From Nostoc paludosum FACHB-159 (GTDB taxonomy: Bacteria > Cyanobacteriota > Cyanobacteriia > Cyanobacteriales > Nostocaceae): a DNA stretch of 64,000 nt. Below the pieces are notes generated by a model. It saw only the letters and a program-made list of their open reading frames with translations, had not been told where the DNA came from and did not search any database. Shown here one piece after another: positions 36,303 through 44,971 of the stretch; the first letter of the stretch is position 1; every line of letters starts with the position of its first letter. The DNA lies in assembly GCF_014698835.1 (NCBI RefSeq), contig NZ_JACJTU010000002.1, positions 248,001-312,000 of the forward strand, given 5' to 3'. Both the position numbers and the translations under genes were made by a program.

Positions 36303-37945
36303 AGTGTTACTAACTCCCTTTCCTTAACGGCAGTTTGTAGTTTTTGGGGCTTGACCCAAACTCGATCTAGACCACCACTCAGTAAACGGTGGTATTGGTT
36401 CGGGTCTTGTTCTGGATAGTCTAGATGTTTGTGCATCCCGCGAGTTTCTTTACGTTCAAGGGCGCTGGCGTACATCCACCTGGCTGTTGCTAGCATTGCT
36501 GTGGCTTCCCTAGCTTGGACAGCTTGATTTTCTGGCACTGTTTCGGTGTTGCGGACTTCTTTCCACAACTGATGTAACCGATCGAGGGATTGTGTCAATC
36601 CTTTCTCGGTGCGGAATAGGTTGCGATCGTAGGGGAATACTTCGGCTTGGACTGCTTTAGTTACTTCTGAGGGAATAAAACTATTGCTGCTACCTTTTTC
36701 GGAAGCTACACCAGTTTCTCCCAGTCCTCGCACGGAACGTTGATTCGCTTTAGTTCCTAGTTGACGGGCGTAGTTTGCTGCTGCTTCACCTGCCCAATAT
36801 CCCGAAGAGGTTGCCCAGGCGGCGTTATGACTACCACCACCAGTAAAGCCACCACAAATTAATTCTCGCGTTGCAGCATCACCAGCAGCATAAAGACCGG
36901 GTACGGTGGTAGCGCAGGTATAATCAACAATCCGAATTCCACCCGTACCACGTACTGTTCCCTCCAAACGCAGAGTCACAGGGAAAAGTTGGGTAAAGGG
37001 GTTAATGCCCATACGGTCAAATGGCAATAAGAAGTTGTGTTGGATAGTCCGCAACATCGCTTCAATTTCAGGAGTTGCTTTGTCCAGACGAGCATAAACG
37101 GGTTGGGTGAGTAGGGTACGGGCAATTATCGATCGCCCTCTTTGCGAACCAGCACCTTCAATTTCTGTACCATCTTCGTAATAAAAGGTTGCCCAACGAT
37201 AATAAGCTCCTTTGGTAACTGAGGAAAAAGCCGGTGATAGGGCGTAAGCATTGGAAAATTCCATGCCTGACATTTCGGCACCAGCTTCAGCTGCCATCAA
37301 ATAACCATCTCCTGTGAGGACGTTACAGCCTAAAGCTTTACTCAGGAAAGCGCAGCCACCAGTAGCAATTACCACTGCTCCAGACTTGACTTGCCAGCGT
37401 TCGCCTGTTTGGCGACAAATCCCCCGCGCTCCAGCAACTGCCCCTGCTGCGTCTACCAGTAATTCTAAAGCTGGACTGTGGTCGAGTATTTTTACGCCTG
37501 CTTTGGTAATCTTTTTACGCATTAGGCGCATGTAATCATGAGCTTGCTGGAGCGATCGGCGATGGGGACGACCTTCATCATCTACGGGAAATGGATAGCC
37601 CCAATCTGACAGTTTATTTAGGTTTATATAAGTACGATCCAATACACGCTCCATCCAAGAGCGTTCTGACAGGAAACCTCCTAAAGCTTCCCGACTAGCC
37701 ATTGCCTCTTCCCGTTGTTGTGGATCGGGAGGCACATACCAAACACCAGTACCAGAGGGTGCTGTCGCTCCACTCGTACCGCAGTAGCCTTTGTCTACCA
37801 GTATCACTTTTGCTCCTTGGGCAGCAGCATTCCAAGCCGCCCAAGTCGCTGATGGCCCGCCCCCAATGACTAGAACATCAGCCTCTAAATTCAGTTGCGA
37901 AGAAATGGTAGAACTATTGCCTGACTCTGATTGATATGCATTCAT
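36299..37945 (-). CDS. FAD-dependent oxidoreductase, fumarate reductase/AprA-like
   Basis: A 548-aa protein from the ATG at 37945, which has AGGAG eight bases upstream; an ATG at 37978 is possible but has no site. DVLVIGGGPSATWAAWNAAA is the FAD Rossmann motif, GTSGATAPSGTG the flavin loop, and GLYAAGDAATRELICGGFTGGG the second FAD-binding region. This is the flavoprotein fold of fumarate reductase, L-aspartate oxidase and AprA. The coupled ferredoxin favours an AprA-like oxidoreductase. A 14-bp operator-like palindrome lies at 38109-38142 upstream. The substrate is unknown. Confidence 0.88.
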   Translation of the reverse strand: MNAYQSESGNSSTISSQLNLEADVLVIGGGPSATWAAWNAAAQGAKVILVDKGYCGTSGATAPSGTGVWYVPPDPQQREEAMASREALGGFLSERSWMERVLDRTYINLNKLSDWGYPFPVDDEGRPHRRSLQQAHDYMRLMRKKITKAGVKILDHSPALELLVDAAGAVAGARGICRQTGERWQVKSGAVVIATGGCAFLSKALGCNVLTGDGYLMAAEAGAEMSGMEFSNAYALSPAFSSVTKGAYYRWATFYYEDGTEIEGAGSQRGRSIIARTLLTQPVYARLDKATPEIEAMLRTIQHNFLLPFDRMGINPFTQLFPVTLRLEGTVRGTGGIRIVDYTCATTVPGLYAAGDAATRELICGGFTGGGSHNAAWATSSGYWAGEAAANYARQLGTKANQRSVRGLGETGVASEKGSSNSFIPSEVTKAVQAEVFPYDRNLFRTEKGLTQSLDRLHQLWKEVRNTETVPENQAVQAREATAMLATARWMYASALERKETRGMHKHLDYPEQDPNQYHRLLSGGLDRVWVKPQKLQTAVKERELVTL

Positions 37946-38108
37946 GATGTTATCTCCTAAATTTTGGGGATTGGTCATGCAAAAGAGGATGAAGCAAAGG
38001 CGAAAGACTTACTGCAACTGCCCCTGTGCTCTCCATCTTGCCCACTCCCAGACAGACTCTCAAGAAACTAAATTTGAGTTTATTGGCTAACTTACTCTAT
38101 TTTTACTC

Positions 38109-38142
38109 ATAATACGGTAAATTGATTGATTTACCGTATTAT
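38109..38142. promoter_or_regulatory. 14-bp perfect palindrome, candidate operator
   Basis: ATAATACGGTAAAT pairs exactly with ATTTACCGTATTAT across TGATTG. It lies about 160 bp upstream of the flavoprotein start and far from any gene end, so an operator is more likely than a terminator. The binding protein is unknown. Confidence 0.45.
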
Positions 38143-38803
38143 ATATTTAAGAGATTTGCATAGATTGTGCTAAAAAACAAGAGGCGATTAAAAATTTTAT
38201 TGATATAACTCAAGAGAATTTGGCGCAGCCTAACAAAGAAATAGTATTGATTGTAGGTTCCGACAGCCTTACTTTGGAAAGGTTTCTTGACTCAAAGTAA
38301 GTGGTGTTTGAGAGAGGCAACCGAACACAGACGTTGCTTTGTTGGGTTGGGTTTTGCATCACCTGATTTTCATCAAAACAACAGTTTACGATTGCCTGGA
38401 GTGGAGACAATTTGTAGGGTAGGACAGCTGTGCTACCCTAACCTGTGCTGGATTAAAATGAAAATCGCTATGGATTGAGTTGCCTAAATACTCACTACTA
38501 TAGGAATTATATTTAAGCAGGGAATAGGAAATAGTGAATAAGAGTTTTAAAGTTGTACGGAGTTTTTTAAAAAACTAAATTATAGTTTTTTATTTTTATT
38601 CCATATAATATATCAAGTTCCATTTGTCAAAATATAGTAAAATTTCAATCTATTTTGTAGATGTAAAATTACTGAATTGCATCACATTCGATTTCAACAA
38701 AGGGCATAAGAGCAGGTAGTAGGCTCACCCTAGAAGATTGAAGAATAGAAAGTAGATTTGTTCAGAAGTAATTTAGGGCTAATTTGTTGTTTCTTATCCA
38801 TAT

Positions 38804-38846
38804 CTTAAGATTACCTTAATCAAATAACTTTAACCTTATTTAAGGT
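38804..38846 (+). promoter_or_regulatory. Candidate Pho box upstream of phnC
   Basis: Four TTAA-centred words (CTTAAGAT, CTTAATCA, TTTAACCT, TTTAAGGT) begin at 38804, 38815, 38829 and 38839, spaced 11, 14 and 10 bases. Cyanobacterial Pho boxes are direct 8-bp C/TTTAACC/T-type repeats at 11-bp intervals bound by the phosphate regulator. The fit is good for the first pair and looser afterwards. An AT-rich -10-like stretch follows at 38849. Confidence 0.45.
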
Positions 38847-38875
38847 CATATAAATATTAAATCGTCGCAACTACA

Positions 38876-39661
38876 GTGGCTATAGAAGTAATTAATCTGT
38901 CAAAAAGCTTTAAGGGTAAGCCAGCACTGAAAAATGTTTCATGCACGATTGATGATGGAGAAATGGTAGCGCTTGTAGGTGCTTCTGGATCGGGAAAATC
39001 TACGCTATTGCGGCAGATAAATGGCTTGCAGATTGGAGATGAGGGAACGGTTTTTATTTTTGGAATTGCTTTGCAAAGCAAGGGAAAATTGCATTCAAAA
39101 ATTAGGATTTTGCGAAGTCAGATAGGATACATTTTTCAACAATTCAATTTGGTAAACAGGCTAACAGTTATTGAAAATGTTCTCGTTGGTAATTTAGCGC
39201 GATCGCCTGCCATTCGTTCGGGGTTGCATTTGTTTACTAAAGCCGAAAAAATTCAAGCTCTTTGTGCTTTAGAAAGAGTCGGGATTTTGGAACACGCATA
39301 TAAACGAGCCTCTATGCTTTCTGGGGGACAACAACAACGAGTAGCGATCGCTCGTTGTCTGGTGCAGGGAGCGAAAATCATCCTTGCAGATGAACCCATT
39401 GCTTCCCTCGATCCTGAATCTGCTCGCAAAGTTATGGAATTACTCGTTGAACTAAATCGAGAAAGCAAAATCACAGTAGTAGCTTCCTTACATCAAATTC
39501 AAATGGTGCGTAGGTATTTCAACCGAGCGATCGCTCTAAGAGATGGAGAAGTCATGTTTGATGGTGCGATCGGCAAATTAGATGATGAGATGCTTAACGA
39601 ACTTTATGGTACAGCAGTAGAAGAGCTTGTTCTTAGAGGACATGGAGAACTTATCGGATAA
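38876..39661 (+). CDS. phnC: Phosphonate ABC transporter ATP-binding protein
   Basis: A 261-aa ATPase starting with GTG. Walker A GASGSGKS at 35-42, Q-loop IFQQFNLVNRLTVIENVL, signature LSGGQQQRVAIARCL and Walker B ILADEPIASLDP are all present. FQQFNLVNRL is typical of PhnC. It powers import of phosphonates with PhnD and PhnE, encoded directly after it. Confidence 0.93.
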   Translation: MAIEVINLSKSFKGKPALKNVSCTIDDGEMVALVGASGSGKSTLLRQINGLQIGDEGTVFIFGIALQSKGKLHSKIRILRSQIGYIFQQFNLVNRLTVIENVLVGNLARSPAIRSGLHLFTKAEKIQALCALERVGILEHAYKRASMLSGGQQQRVAIARCLVQGAKIILADEPIASLDPESARKVMELLVELNRESKITVVASLHQIQMVRRYFNRAIALRDGEVMFDGAIGKLDDEMLNELYGTAVEELVLRGHGELIG

Positions 39662-39745
39662 GAAATTTGGCTAAATTTTCTAGTAATAGAACGCTATTAG
39701 CTATTCAAAAAATATCAATAGTTTCAAAAACACTTAAGAAAAATC

Positions 39746-40753
39746 ATGAACAGACGCTTATTTATTCAACAAGCTTCTTTGTTTACCCTCACCTTAGGAA
39801 GTGCAAAAATACTATCAGCCTGTAGCTCTAGTTCTAGTTCAGATGCTGCAAGTATTAAAGAAATTAACTTTGGGGTTATTTCTACAGAATCTCAGGCAAA
39901 TCAAAAGCCTATTTGGGAACCTTTTGCTGCTGCAATGTCTAAAGAAATTGGTATTCCCATCAAACCATTTTATGTAACACAATATGCAGCAGTGATAGAA
40001 GCTATGCGCTTTGGTAAAGTACAGGTAGCTTGGTTAGGTGGTAAATCATATATTGAAGCTGCAAAAATTGCTAATGCCGAAGCATTTGCTCAGGTTGTTA
40101 GTGAAGACGGTACAAAAGGCTATTACTCACACTTGATTGTCAATAAAGATAATCCCATCGCTGCTGAAGCTAAGGCAGAAGGTGGCGATAAATATGTAGT
40201 TAAGAATGCCGCTAAACTTACCTTTGCTTTTAACGAGCCTAATTCTACTTCTGGCTTTTTAGTACCAAGTTATTACATTTTTACAAAAAATAATATTGAC
40301 CCTAAAAAGGCTTTCAAACGCTTGATTTTTGCTGGTAATCATGAAGCGTGTGCTTTAGCTGTTGCCAATAAGCAAGTAGATGTTGCTACTGTTAGTAGTG
40401 AAGCCTTACAACGGTTAGAGCTAACAAATCCTGAAGCTAGAAAAAAAATAGAAATTATTTGGAAATCATCTATGATTCCCAGCGATCCTATTGCTTACCG
40501 CAAAGACTTACCAGCAGATATCAAAAGTAAATTTCAAAACTTTTTCTACAACTATAAAGATGAGAAAATCTTGAAACCTTTTAAAATTGCTGCTTTTGCT
40601 CCAGCGGACGATAAAGTTTGGAATACAATTCGAGAACTTGAAATTGCTAAGAAAATTCAAGAAACACAATCTCAAGCAGATTTGAGCGAACAAGATAAAA
40701 AACAAAAGTTAGCAGAACTAAATCAGCAACTCCAGCAAATTCACACAAACTAA
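39746..40753 (+). CDS. phnD: Phosphonate-binding lipoprotein
   Basis: A 335-aa protein. MNRRLFIQQASLFTLTLG ... LSAC is a lipoprotein signal, with the lipidated Cys at residue 26 and a Ser-rich linker. INFGVISTESQANQKPIWEP opens the PhnD domain; VTQYAAVIEAMRFGKVQVAW and NEPNSTSGFLVPSYY are the ligand-cleft segments of phosphonate/phosphite/phosphate binding proteins. Residues 300-335 form a charged coiled-coil tail. Which phosphonate is preferred cannot be read. Confidence 0.93.
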   Translation: MNRRLFIQQASLFTLTLGSAKILSACSSSSSSDAASIKEINFGVISTESQANQKPIWEPFAAAMSKEIGIPIKPFYVTQYAAVIEAMRFGKVQVAWLGGKSYIEAAKIANAEAFAQVVSEDGTKGYYSHLIVNKDNPIAAEAKAEGGDKYVVKNAAKLTFAFNEPNSTSGFLVPSYYIFTKNNIDPKKAFKRLIFAGNHEACALAVANKQVDVATVSSEALQRLELTNPEARKKIEIIWKSSMIPSDPIAYRKDLPADIKSKFQNFFYNYKDEKILKPFKIAAFAPADDKVWNTIRELEIAKKIQETQSQADLSEQDKKQKLAELNQQLQQIHTN

Positions 40754-40779
40754 GCTATTGCGCTGTTGATAAATAACAA

Positions 40780-40810
40780 GATTCCCGATTTCTGGAAAAA
40801 GTCGGGAATC
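40780..40810 (+). repeat. Hairpin between phnD and phnE
   Basis: GATTCCCGATTT and AAGTCGGGAATC pair with one GU and one mismatch across a short loop. It belongs to the palindrome family also seen at 32632 and 35823. Located between co-directional genes, it could attenuate phnE or stabilise the phnCD message. Confidence 0.6.
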
Positions 40811-40862
40811 AGTATTTTTGATGTCTACAAAGTTTATTAAAAAATCAAATAGGTTTTGATAT

Positions 40863-41696
40863 ATGAAAAAATCTCAAAAAGATAGATATCTTCTTGCTAA
40901 TACTTCTCCTGCGGTATTAGCAATGTTAGAAAAAGAAGCAAAACTTGTTACTAATGGTCGCTTAATTTTTCTATTAATTATTGTTGTTATACTAATTTTT
41001 TCTTATATCCAGGGAGAACTAAATTTTCCATTATTATTTCAGCGTGGTGACAATATGGCGGAATATATTCGTGGATATTTTCCGCCTGATTTTACTGATT
41101 GGAAATATTATTTTTCCGAAACTCTGATTACTATATCGATGGGAATTTGGGGAACTTTGATGGCTGCGATCGCCGCGGTTCCTTTGTCTATTTTGGCATC
41201 GAATAATATGTGTCCGCCTTGGATTGTACAATCAACACGCCGACTTTTAGATGCCATGCGTGCTATTAACGAACTTGTTTTTGCACTCATCTTTGTGGTA
41301 GCCGTAGGCTTAGGGCCTTTTGCTGGGGTATTAGCTTTATTTGTTCATACAGCCGGTACACTTGGGAAGCTATTTTCTGAAGCAGTGGAAGCGATCGATC
41401 CTGGCCCTGTGGAAGGAATTCGAGCAACTGGCGCTAATCAGATTCTAGAAATTATCTTTGGCGTACTTCCCCAAGTATTACCTTTATGGACTTCTTTTAC
41501 TCTCTATCGCTTTGAATCAAATGTACGTTCCGCTTCTGTATTAGGAATTGTTGGTGCTGGTGGAATTGGCGTTTCTTTATATCAAAGTTTCGGAGCTTTT
41601 GAGTATCAAAAAGTCTGTGCAATTTTGATTATTTTGATTCTTGCCACAGGTATTATTGATTTTTTCTCAGCCAAAGTTAGAGGTTGGCTAGTTTGA
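40863..41696 (+). CDS. phnE: Phosphonate ABC transporter permease
   Basis: A 277-aa membrane protein with about six spans. YFSETLITISMGIWGTLMAA opens the permease domain, and EAIDPGPVEGIRATGANQI is the EAA-type loop that contacts PhnC; GGIGVSLYQSFG follows. It is the third gene of the importer, 109 bp after phnD. Confidence 0.93.
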   Translation: MKKSQKDRYLLANTSPAVLAMLEKEAKLVTNGRLIFLLIIVVILIFSYIQGELNFPLLFQRGDNMAEYIRGYFPPDFTDWKYYFSETLITISMGIWGTLMAAIAAVPLSILASNNMCPPWIVQSTRRLLDAMRAINELVFALIFVVAVGLGPFAGVLALFVHTAGTLGKLFSEAVEAIDPGPVEGIRATGANQILEIIFGVLPQVLPLWTSFTLYRFESNVRSASVLGIVGAGGIGVSLYQSFGAFEYQKVCAILIILILATGIIDFFSAKVRGWLV

Positions 41697-41733
41697 ATCA
41701 GAATTCAGAATAGGCATTTGATAAAAATGAATG

Positions 41734-41760
41734 TATAGACGTAGCATTGCTACGTCTATA
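41734..41760. terminator. Perfect 13-bp hairpin between convergent genes
   Basis: TATAGACGTAGCA and its exact complement flank a single T. It lies between convergent phnE and the CYTH gene and is the same motif class as 8291-8315. Confidence 0.65.
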
Positions 41761-41767
41761 TCAAGAA

Positions 41768-42232
41768 TTACCATTGTGAAAAAGGATGTTTTGCTAAATT
41801 GCTGTTGAAATATCTGGAGTCGTGAGAAACTTCTTCTCCAATCCAGTTTGGTAGTTCAATTTGTTGATTTTCATCAGTGAGTTCAACTTCGGCTATAATT
41901 AACCCTTTGTTAGCGCCCTCAAACTCATCTATTTCCCAAATCAAACCGCCAGAATTTATCTTATATCTGATTTTTTCTATAAATGGACGCTGACACAATG
42001 TCTCAAGCATTTCTTGAGCATCTTGAATTGGAATAGAATATTCAAACTCTGCTCTTGAATATTGGATAGTCGGGCCTTTAATTGTCAAATAACCTTTTTC
42101 ACCTATTATACGTACCCGTACAGTTGCCTTATCTTGTGTAGGAATGTATCCCTGACGATAGACGCTACCTTCAGCTAATCCTCTCCAACTATCTCCGATT
42201 ACTAAATATTTACGCTCTATTTCTTTCGCCAT
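41768..42232 (-). CDS. CYTH-domain (triphosphate tunnel) protein
   Basis: A 154-aa protein. The E-x-E-x-K start motif (EIERK, residues 4-8), VRVRIIGEKGYLTIKG and WEIDEFEGANKGLIIAEVEL are the tunnel strands of CYTH enzymes. Most bacterial short CYTH proteins hydrolyse tripolyphosphate or nucleoside triphosphates. It is convergent with phnE and downstream of phnF on the minus strand. A link to the triphosphate intermediates of C-P lyase is tempting but unproven. Confidence 0.9.
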   Translation of the reverse strand: MAKEIERKYLVIGDSWRGLAEGSVYRQGYIPTQDKATVRVRIIGEKGYLTIKGPTIQYSRAEFEYSIPIQDAQEMLETLCQRPFIEKIRYKINSGGLIWEIDEFEGANKGLIIAEVELTDENQQIELPNWIGEEVSHDSRYFNSNLAKHPFSQW

Positions 42233-42382
42233 TTTTCGTAATTCTCAATTGTCAGTCTCTTTTATTTCCAAACCTCAGTTAAATCCAAGATGAACCCAGG
42301 CAAAACATCTTTCCCTTGGCTTGTGTCATTTTTGAGTTCTAAAACTGAGGTTTAAATATCTATTACCAAGTACATAATACAA

Positions 42383-43123
42383 TTATTTTGTCAAGTCATT
42401 TTCAAAAAATAATTCCATGCGATCGCCCCGCAGTCGAGTAACGCCATACTCAATTACATTACCTTTTTGATCGACGTTTACCGACTCAGCTAAAAGAATA
42501 GGTTGATTGAGTCCAAGTGCCAACCACTGTGCATCGCGAGGTTGAACTAGACGCGCCGAAACACAAGTACTGCGACGTATATGATCGCATCCATATACCT
42601 GTTGTAAAAACTGAGAAATTGATTGCTTTTCTCGCAAAATCTCAATATTTTTTGGCTCTAACAAATCTGGAAACCGTTTGAGGGGAAAATATCCTGTCCC
42701 CACACTAATTGGTTCCTCATCCGCTAAACCTAAACGCTCAATTAAAGCCACCGATTCACCATAATTAATCTCCAATACTTTGGCAACGTTAATATCTGCG
42801 GTAACTTCCAAGGTGCGGAGTAGTTGAAACCTAGCTTGCCAACCCTGTGCTTTCAAGGTTTGATTGTAACGTACCCGTTTACCAATCGCATAGCGGATAG
42901 TTTTAGCTGCGACAAAAGTTCCGCGCCCCCTGTCAACTCGTAGCAATCCCTCATTTTTGAGCAATGCGATCGCCTGCCTGATTGTATGGCGATTGACGGC
43001 AAATTGTTCTGCTAACTTCGTTTCTGTTGGTAATTTATCTCCAACTTGATAAACCTCCTGTTGGATATTTTCTCGCAACTCGGCAGCAATTTGGGCGTAA
43101 ATAGGCATTACTTCATTGTTCAT
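42383..43123 (-). CDS. phnF: GntR/HutC-family regulator of phosphonate genes
   Basis: A 246-aa protein. The N-terminal winged helix (KLPTETKLAEQFAVNRHTIR, RVDRGRGTFV) is GntR type, and residues about 90-240 form a UTRA effector domain (ISVGTGYFPLKRFPDL, ESVNVDQKGNVIEYG). It is transcribed away from phnG, the usual position of phnF, and an operator-like palindrome lies between them. It likely represses the operon in the absence of a phosphonate or intermediate; the effector is unknown. Confidence 0.92.
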   Translation of the reverse strand: MNNEVMPIYAQIAAELRENIQQEVYQVGDKLPTETKLAEQFAVNRHTIRQAIALLKNEGLLRVDRGRGTFVAAKTIRYAIGKRVRYNQTLKAQGWQARFQLLRTLEVTADINVAKVLEINYGESVALIERLGLADEEPISVGTGYFPLKRFPDLLEPKNIEILREKQSISQFLQQVYGCDHIRRSTCVSARLVQPRDAQWLALGLNQPILLAESVNVDQKGNVIEYGVTRLRGDRMELFFENDLTK

Positions 43124-43179
43124 ATATCAATTATCAATATTTAGATTGTCAACTTACTCAAATTGCGCTACTCTATTTT

Positions 43180-43197
43180 CATCTAGATGTCTAGACA
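43180..43197. promoter_or_regulatory. Candidate PhnF operator
   Basis: Two overlapping palindromes share the phnF-phnG gap: CATCTAGATG (43180-43189) and TGTCTAGACA (43188-43197). The second resembles the TGGTCTAGACCA and TGGTATAGACCA-type sites of HutC-subfamily GntR regulators such as DasR and PhnF. It lies 57 bp upstream of the phnF start. Confidence 0.55.
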
Positions 43198-43392
43198 AAT
43201 TAAGAATAGTTTAACAAAAAAGAATTCATGAGTTAGGAGCCAGAATTCTCCAATTTAAAATTTGGTAGCCTTAAATTCGCATATTCGCATACTTATCAAA
43301 CAGAAAAATAGTTGCAACACTTTCGATTGTGAAAAGGGTTATTGACTAACTTTTTGGCAATCCCAAATTGAAAATCCAAAATAGTATGACCT

Positions 43393-43851
43393 ATGGATAC
43401 TGTAACGCCGCGACAAACATGGATGAATACACTAGCTAAAGCTGAACTCAAGCAACTAGAGGAACTGGTGAATAAATTAGGTACATTGCCGAGTTATAGC
43501 TTTTTACGCTCTCCAGAAATTGGTCTAGCGATGGTTCGGGGACGTGCTGGAGGTACAGGAGAGCCATTTAATTTAGGAGAAATTACCATGACTCGCTGTG
43601 TGGTGCAACTAGAGAGCCAAGCAGATGAAAAGATCGCCGGTTTTGGATATGTCGCGGGGCGATCGCACCGTCATGCAGAACTAGCAGCCCTGTGCGATGC
43701 ATTATTGCAAAGTTCTCAATGGGGCGATCGAATTCAAGCTGAAGTCATTCAGCCCTTGCAAACAATAAGCCGAGAACAACAAGAACTCAAACAACGCCAA
43801 ACCGCCGCCACCAAAGTTAACTTTTTCACGATGGTGAGGGGGGAAGGGTAA
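43393..43851 (+). CDS. phnG: C-P lyase subunit PhnG
   Basis: A 152-aa protein with the PhnG hallmarks VRGRAGGTGEPFNLGEITMT (about 49-68) and GYVAGRSHRHAELAALCDAL. Together with PhnH, PhnI and PhnJ it forms the C-P lyase core complex; PhnG and PhnI take part in coupling phosphonate to the ribose of ATP. First gene of the plus-strand run after divergent phnF. Confidence 0.96.
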   Translation: MDTVTPRQTWMNTLAKAELKQLEELVNKLGTLPSYSFLRSPEIGLAMVRGRAGGTGEPFNLGEITMTRCVVQLESQADEKIAGFGYVAGRSHRHAELAALCDALLQSSQWGDRIQAEVIQPLQTISREQQELKQRQTAATKVNFFTMVRGEG

Positions 43852-43902
43852 GAATTTGGGGCAGGGGGAGCAGGGGGAGAAATAACCAATACCCAATGAC
43901 TA
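43852..43902. repeat. Short low-complexity tract between phnG and phnH
   Basis: GGGGCAGGGGGAGCAGGGGG followed by CCAATACCCAATGACTAATG, an STRR-like run typical of gaps in this genome; the phnH ATG at 43903 is its last word. Confidence 0.65.
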
Positions 43903-44502
43903 ATGACTAAACTTACTTATTTACCAGGTTTTGAGGATTCGGTTCATGATGCCCAGCAGACATTTCGATCGCTACTTGATGCGAATGCTAGGCCGGGGAC
44001 ACCATACCCGATAACTGCTAACATGAGCGTGCCTTTAGGCTTAACGGCTGCTTGTGCTGCGGCTTGTCTGACGTTGCTAGATTTGGATGTTCGGGTTTGG
44101 CTGCAACCGAGTTTTGCTTCTACCGTTAGAGATTGGTTACTGTTTCACACTGGTTGTTGCTTTACGTTGCAACCTGGGGAGGCTGACTTTGCGCTGATTG
44201 GAGATTTGGCAGCATTGCCAGAATTGTCTAATTTTCGCTGGGGTACAGCAGAACAACCTGAAGCTTCGACAACGCTACTAATACAAGTTGAAAGTTGGGA
44301 AGGAGGACAAAGAGCGACGCTAACAGGGCCAGGAATTTTGGATCGCAAAGAAATTGCTCCTAATCTCCCTTGCCATTTTTGGGATTTCTGGGTGAAGAAT
44401 CACCAAGCTTATCCTCAGGGTGTTGATGTATTTTTATTTACAGAAAATGCAGTTATGGGACTACCTCGCACGGCAAAATCTGAGGTCTGTTATGAGCGTT
44501 GA
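43903..44502 (+). CDS. phnH: C-P lyase subunit PhnH
   Basis: A 199-aa protein. PGFEDSVHDAQQTFRSLLDA is the PhnH N-terminus, and LGLTAACAAACLTLLDLDV and FHTGCCFTLQPGEADFALI follow as in the family. It is a structural subunit of the core complex. Its last 11 bp overlap the acetyltransferase start, so they are translationally coupled. Confidence 0.95.
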   Translation: MTKLTYLPGFEDSVHDAQQTFRSLLDANARPGTPYPITANMSVPLGLTAACAAACLTLLDLDVRVWLQPSFASTVRDWLLFHTGCCFTLQPGEADFALIGDLAALPELSNFRWGTAEQPEASTTLLIQVESWEGGQRATLTGPGILDRKEIAPNLPCHFWDFWVKNHQAYPQGVDVFLFTENAVMGLPRTAKSEVCYER

Positions 44503-44956
44503 TATCCGCGTTGCTAGTCGTGAGGATCTGTCAGTGCTGGTTGAGCTTTATGCACAGATGGATGGTGAGTCACCCTTGCCGACGGATAGTGCAGCAGAGA
44601 TTTGGAATGCGATCGCCGAAATTCCCAACTATCAGATTTATCTTGCCTTCCAGAATCAAGAGCCTGTAGGTACTTTTAGTCTGCTTTATGTTCCCACAAT
44701 GATGCATCGGGGTTATCACAAATTTGCAGTTCTAGATGCGGTGACTGTTATTCCAAGAGTTCGCAGTCAAGGAATTGGCACTTTGATGATGAAAGCTGCA
44801 CTCAAAATCAGTGCAGAGGCAGGGTGTTATAAAGTTACGCTGTCTTCAAATTTGAAACGCGATCGCGCTCACCAATTCTATCAAGCACTGGGATTCGAGC
44901 AGCATGGCTGGAGTTTTAAGTGCGTAGTCCAGCCAAGTTACCAAATTAACAATTGA
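44492..44956 (+). CDS. GNAT acetyltransferase, PhnO-like
   Basis: A 154-aa protein from the ATG at 44492 (MSVDIRVASREDL). A longer frame to 44420 lies wholly within phnH and is not used. The acetyl-CoA loop is RVRSQGIGTLMM (Q/R-x-x-G-x-G/A), and LKRDRAHQFYQALGFEQHGW matches the C-terminal part of PhnO, the aminoalkylphosphonate N-acetyltransferase of other phn operons. PhnO detoxifies 1-aminoalkylphosphonates before C-P cleavage. Position within the operon supports the call; identity to PhnO is modest. Confidence 0.75.
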   Translation: MSVDIRVASREDLSVLVELYAQMDGESPLPTDSAAEIWNAIAEIPNYQIYLAFQNQEPVGTFSLLYVPTMMHRGYHKFAVLDAVTVIPRVRSQGIGTLMMKAALKISAEAGCYKVTLSSNLKRDRAHQFYQALGFEQHGWSFKCVVQPSYQINN

Positions 44957-44971
44957 AAAAGGTAAAAATTC

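Larger units (their letters stand above)
37946..38875. other. Divergent control region, flavoprotein / phnC
   Basis: 930 bases between divergent genes. It holds the palindrome at 38109-38142, a small hairpin TAGGGTAG/CTACCCTA (38415-38440), AT-rich sequence, and the candidate Pho box next to phnC. Short frames here read through repeats and are not supported. Confidence 0.65.

Noticed and set aside
44420-44491. Upstream start for the acetyltransferase
   Set aside because: These 24 codons lie inside phnH in another frame and do not match the GNAT fold; the ATG at 44492 begins the domain correctly.
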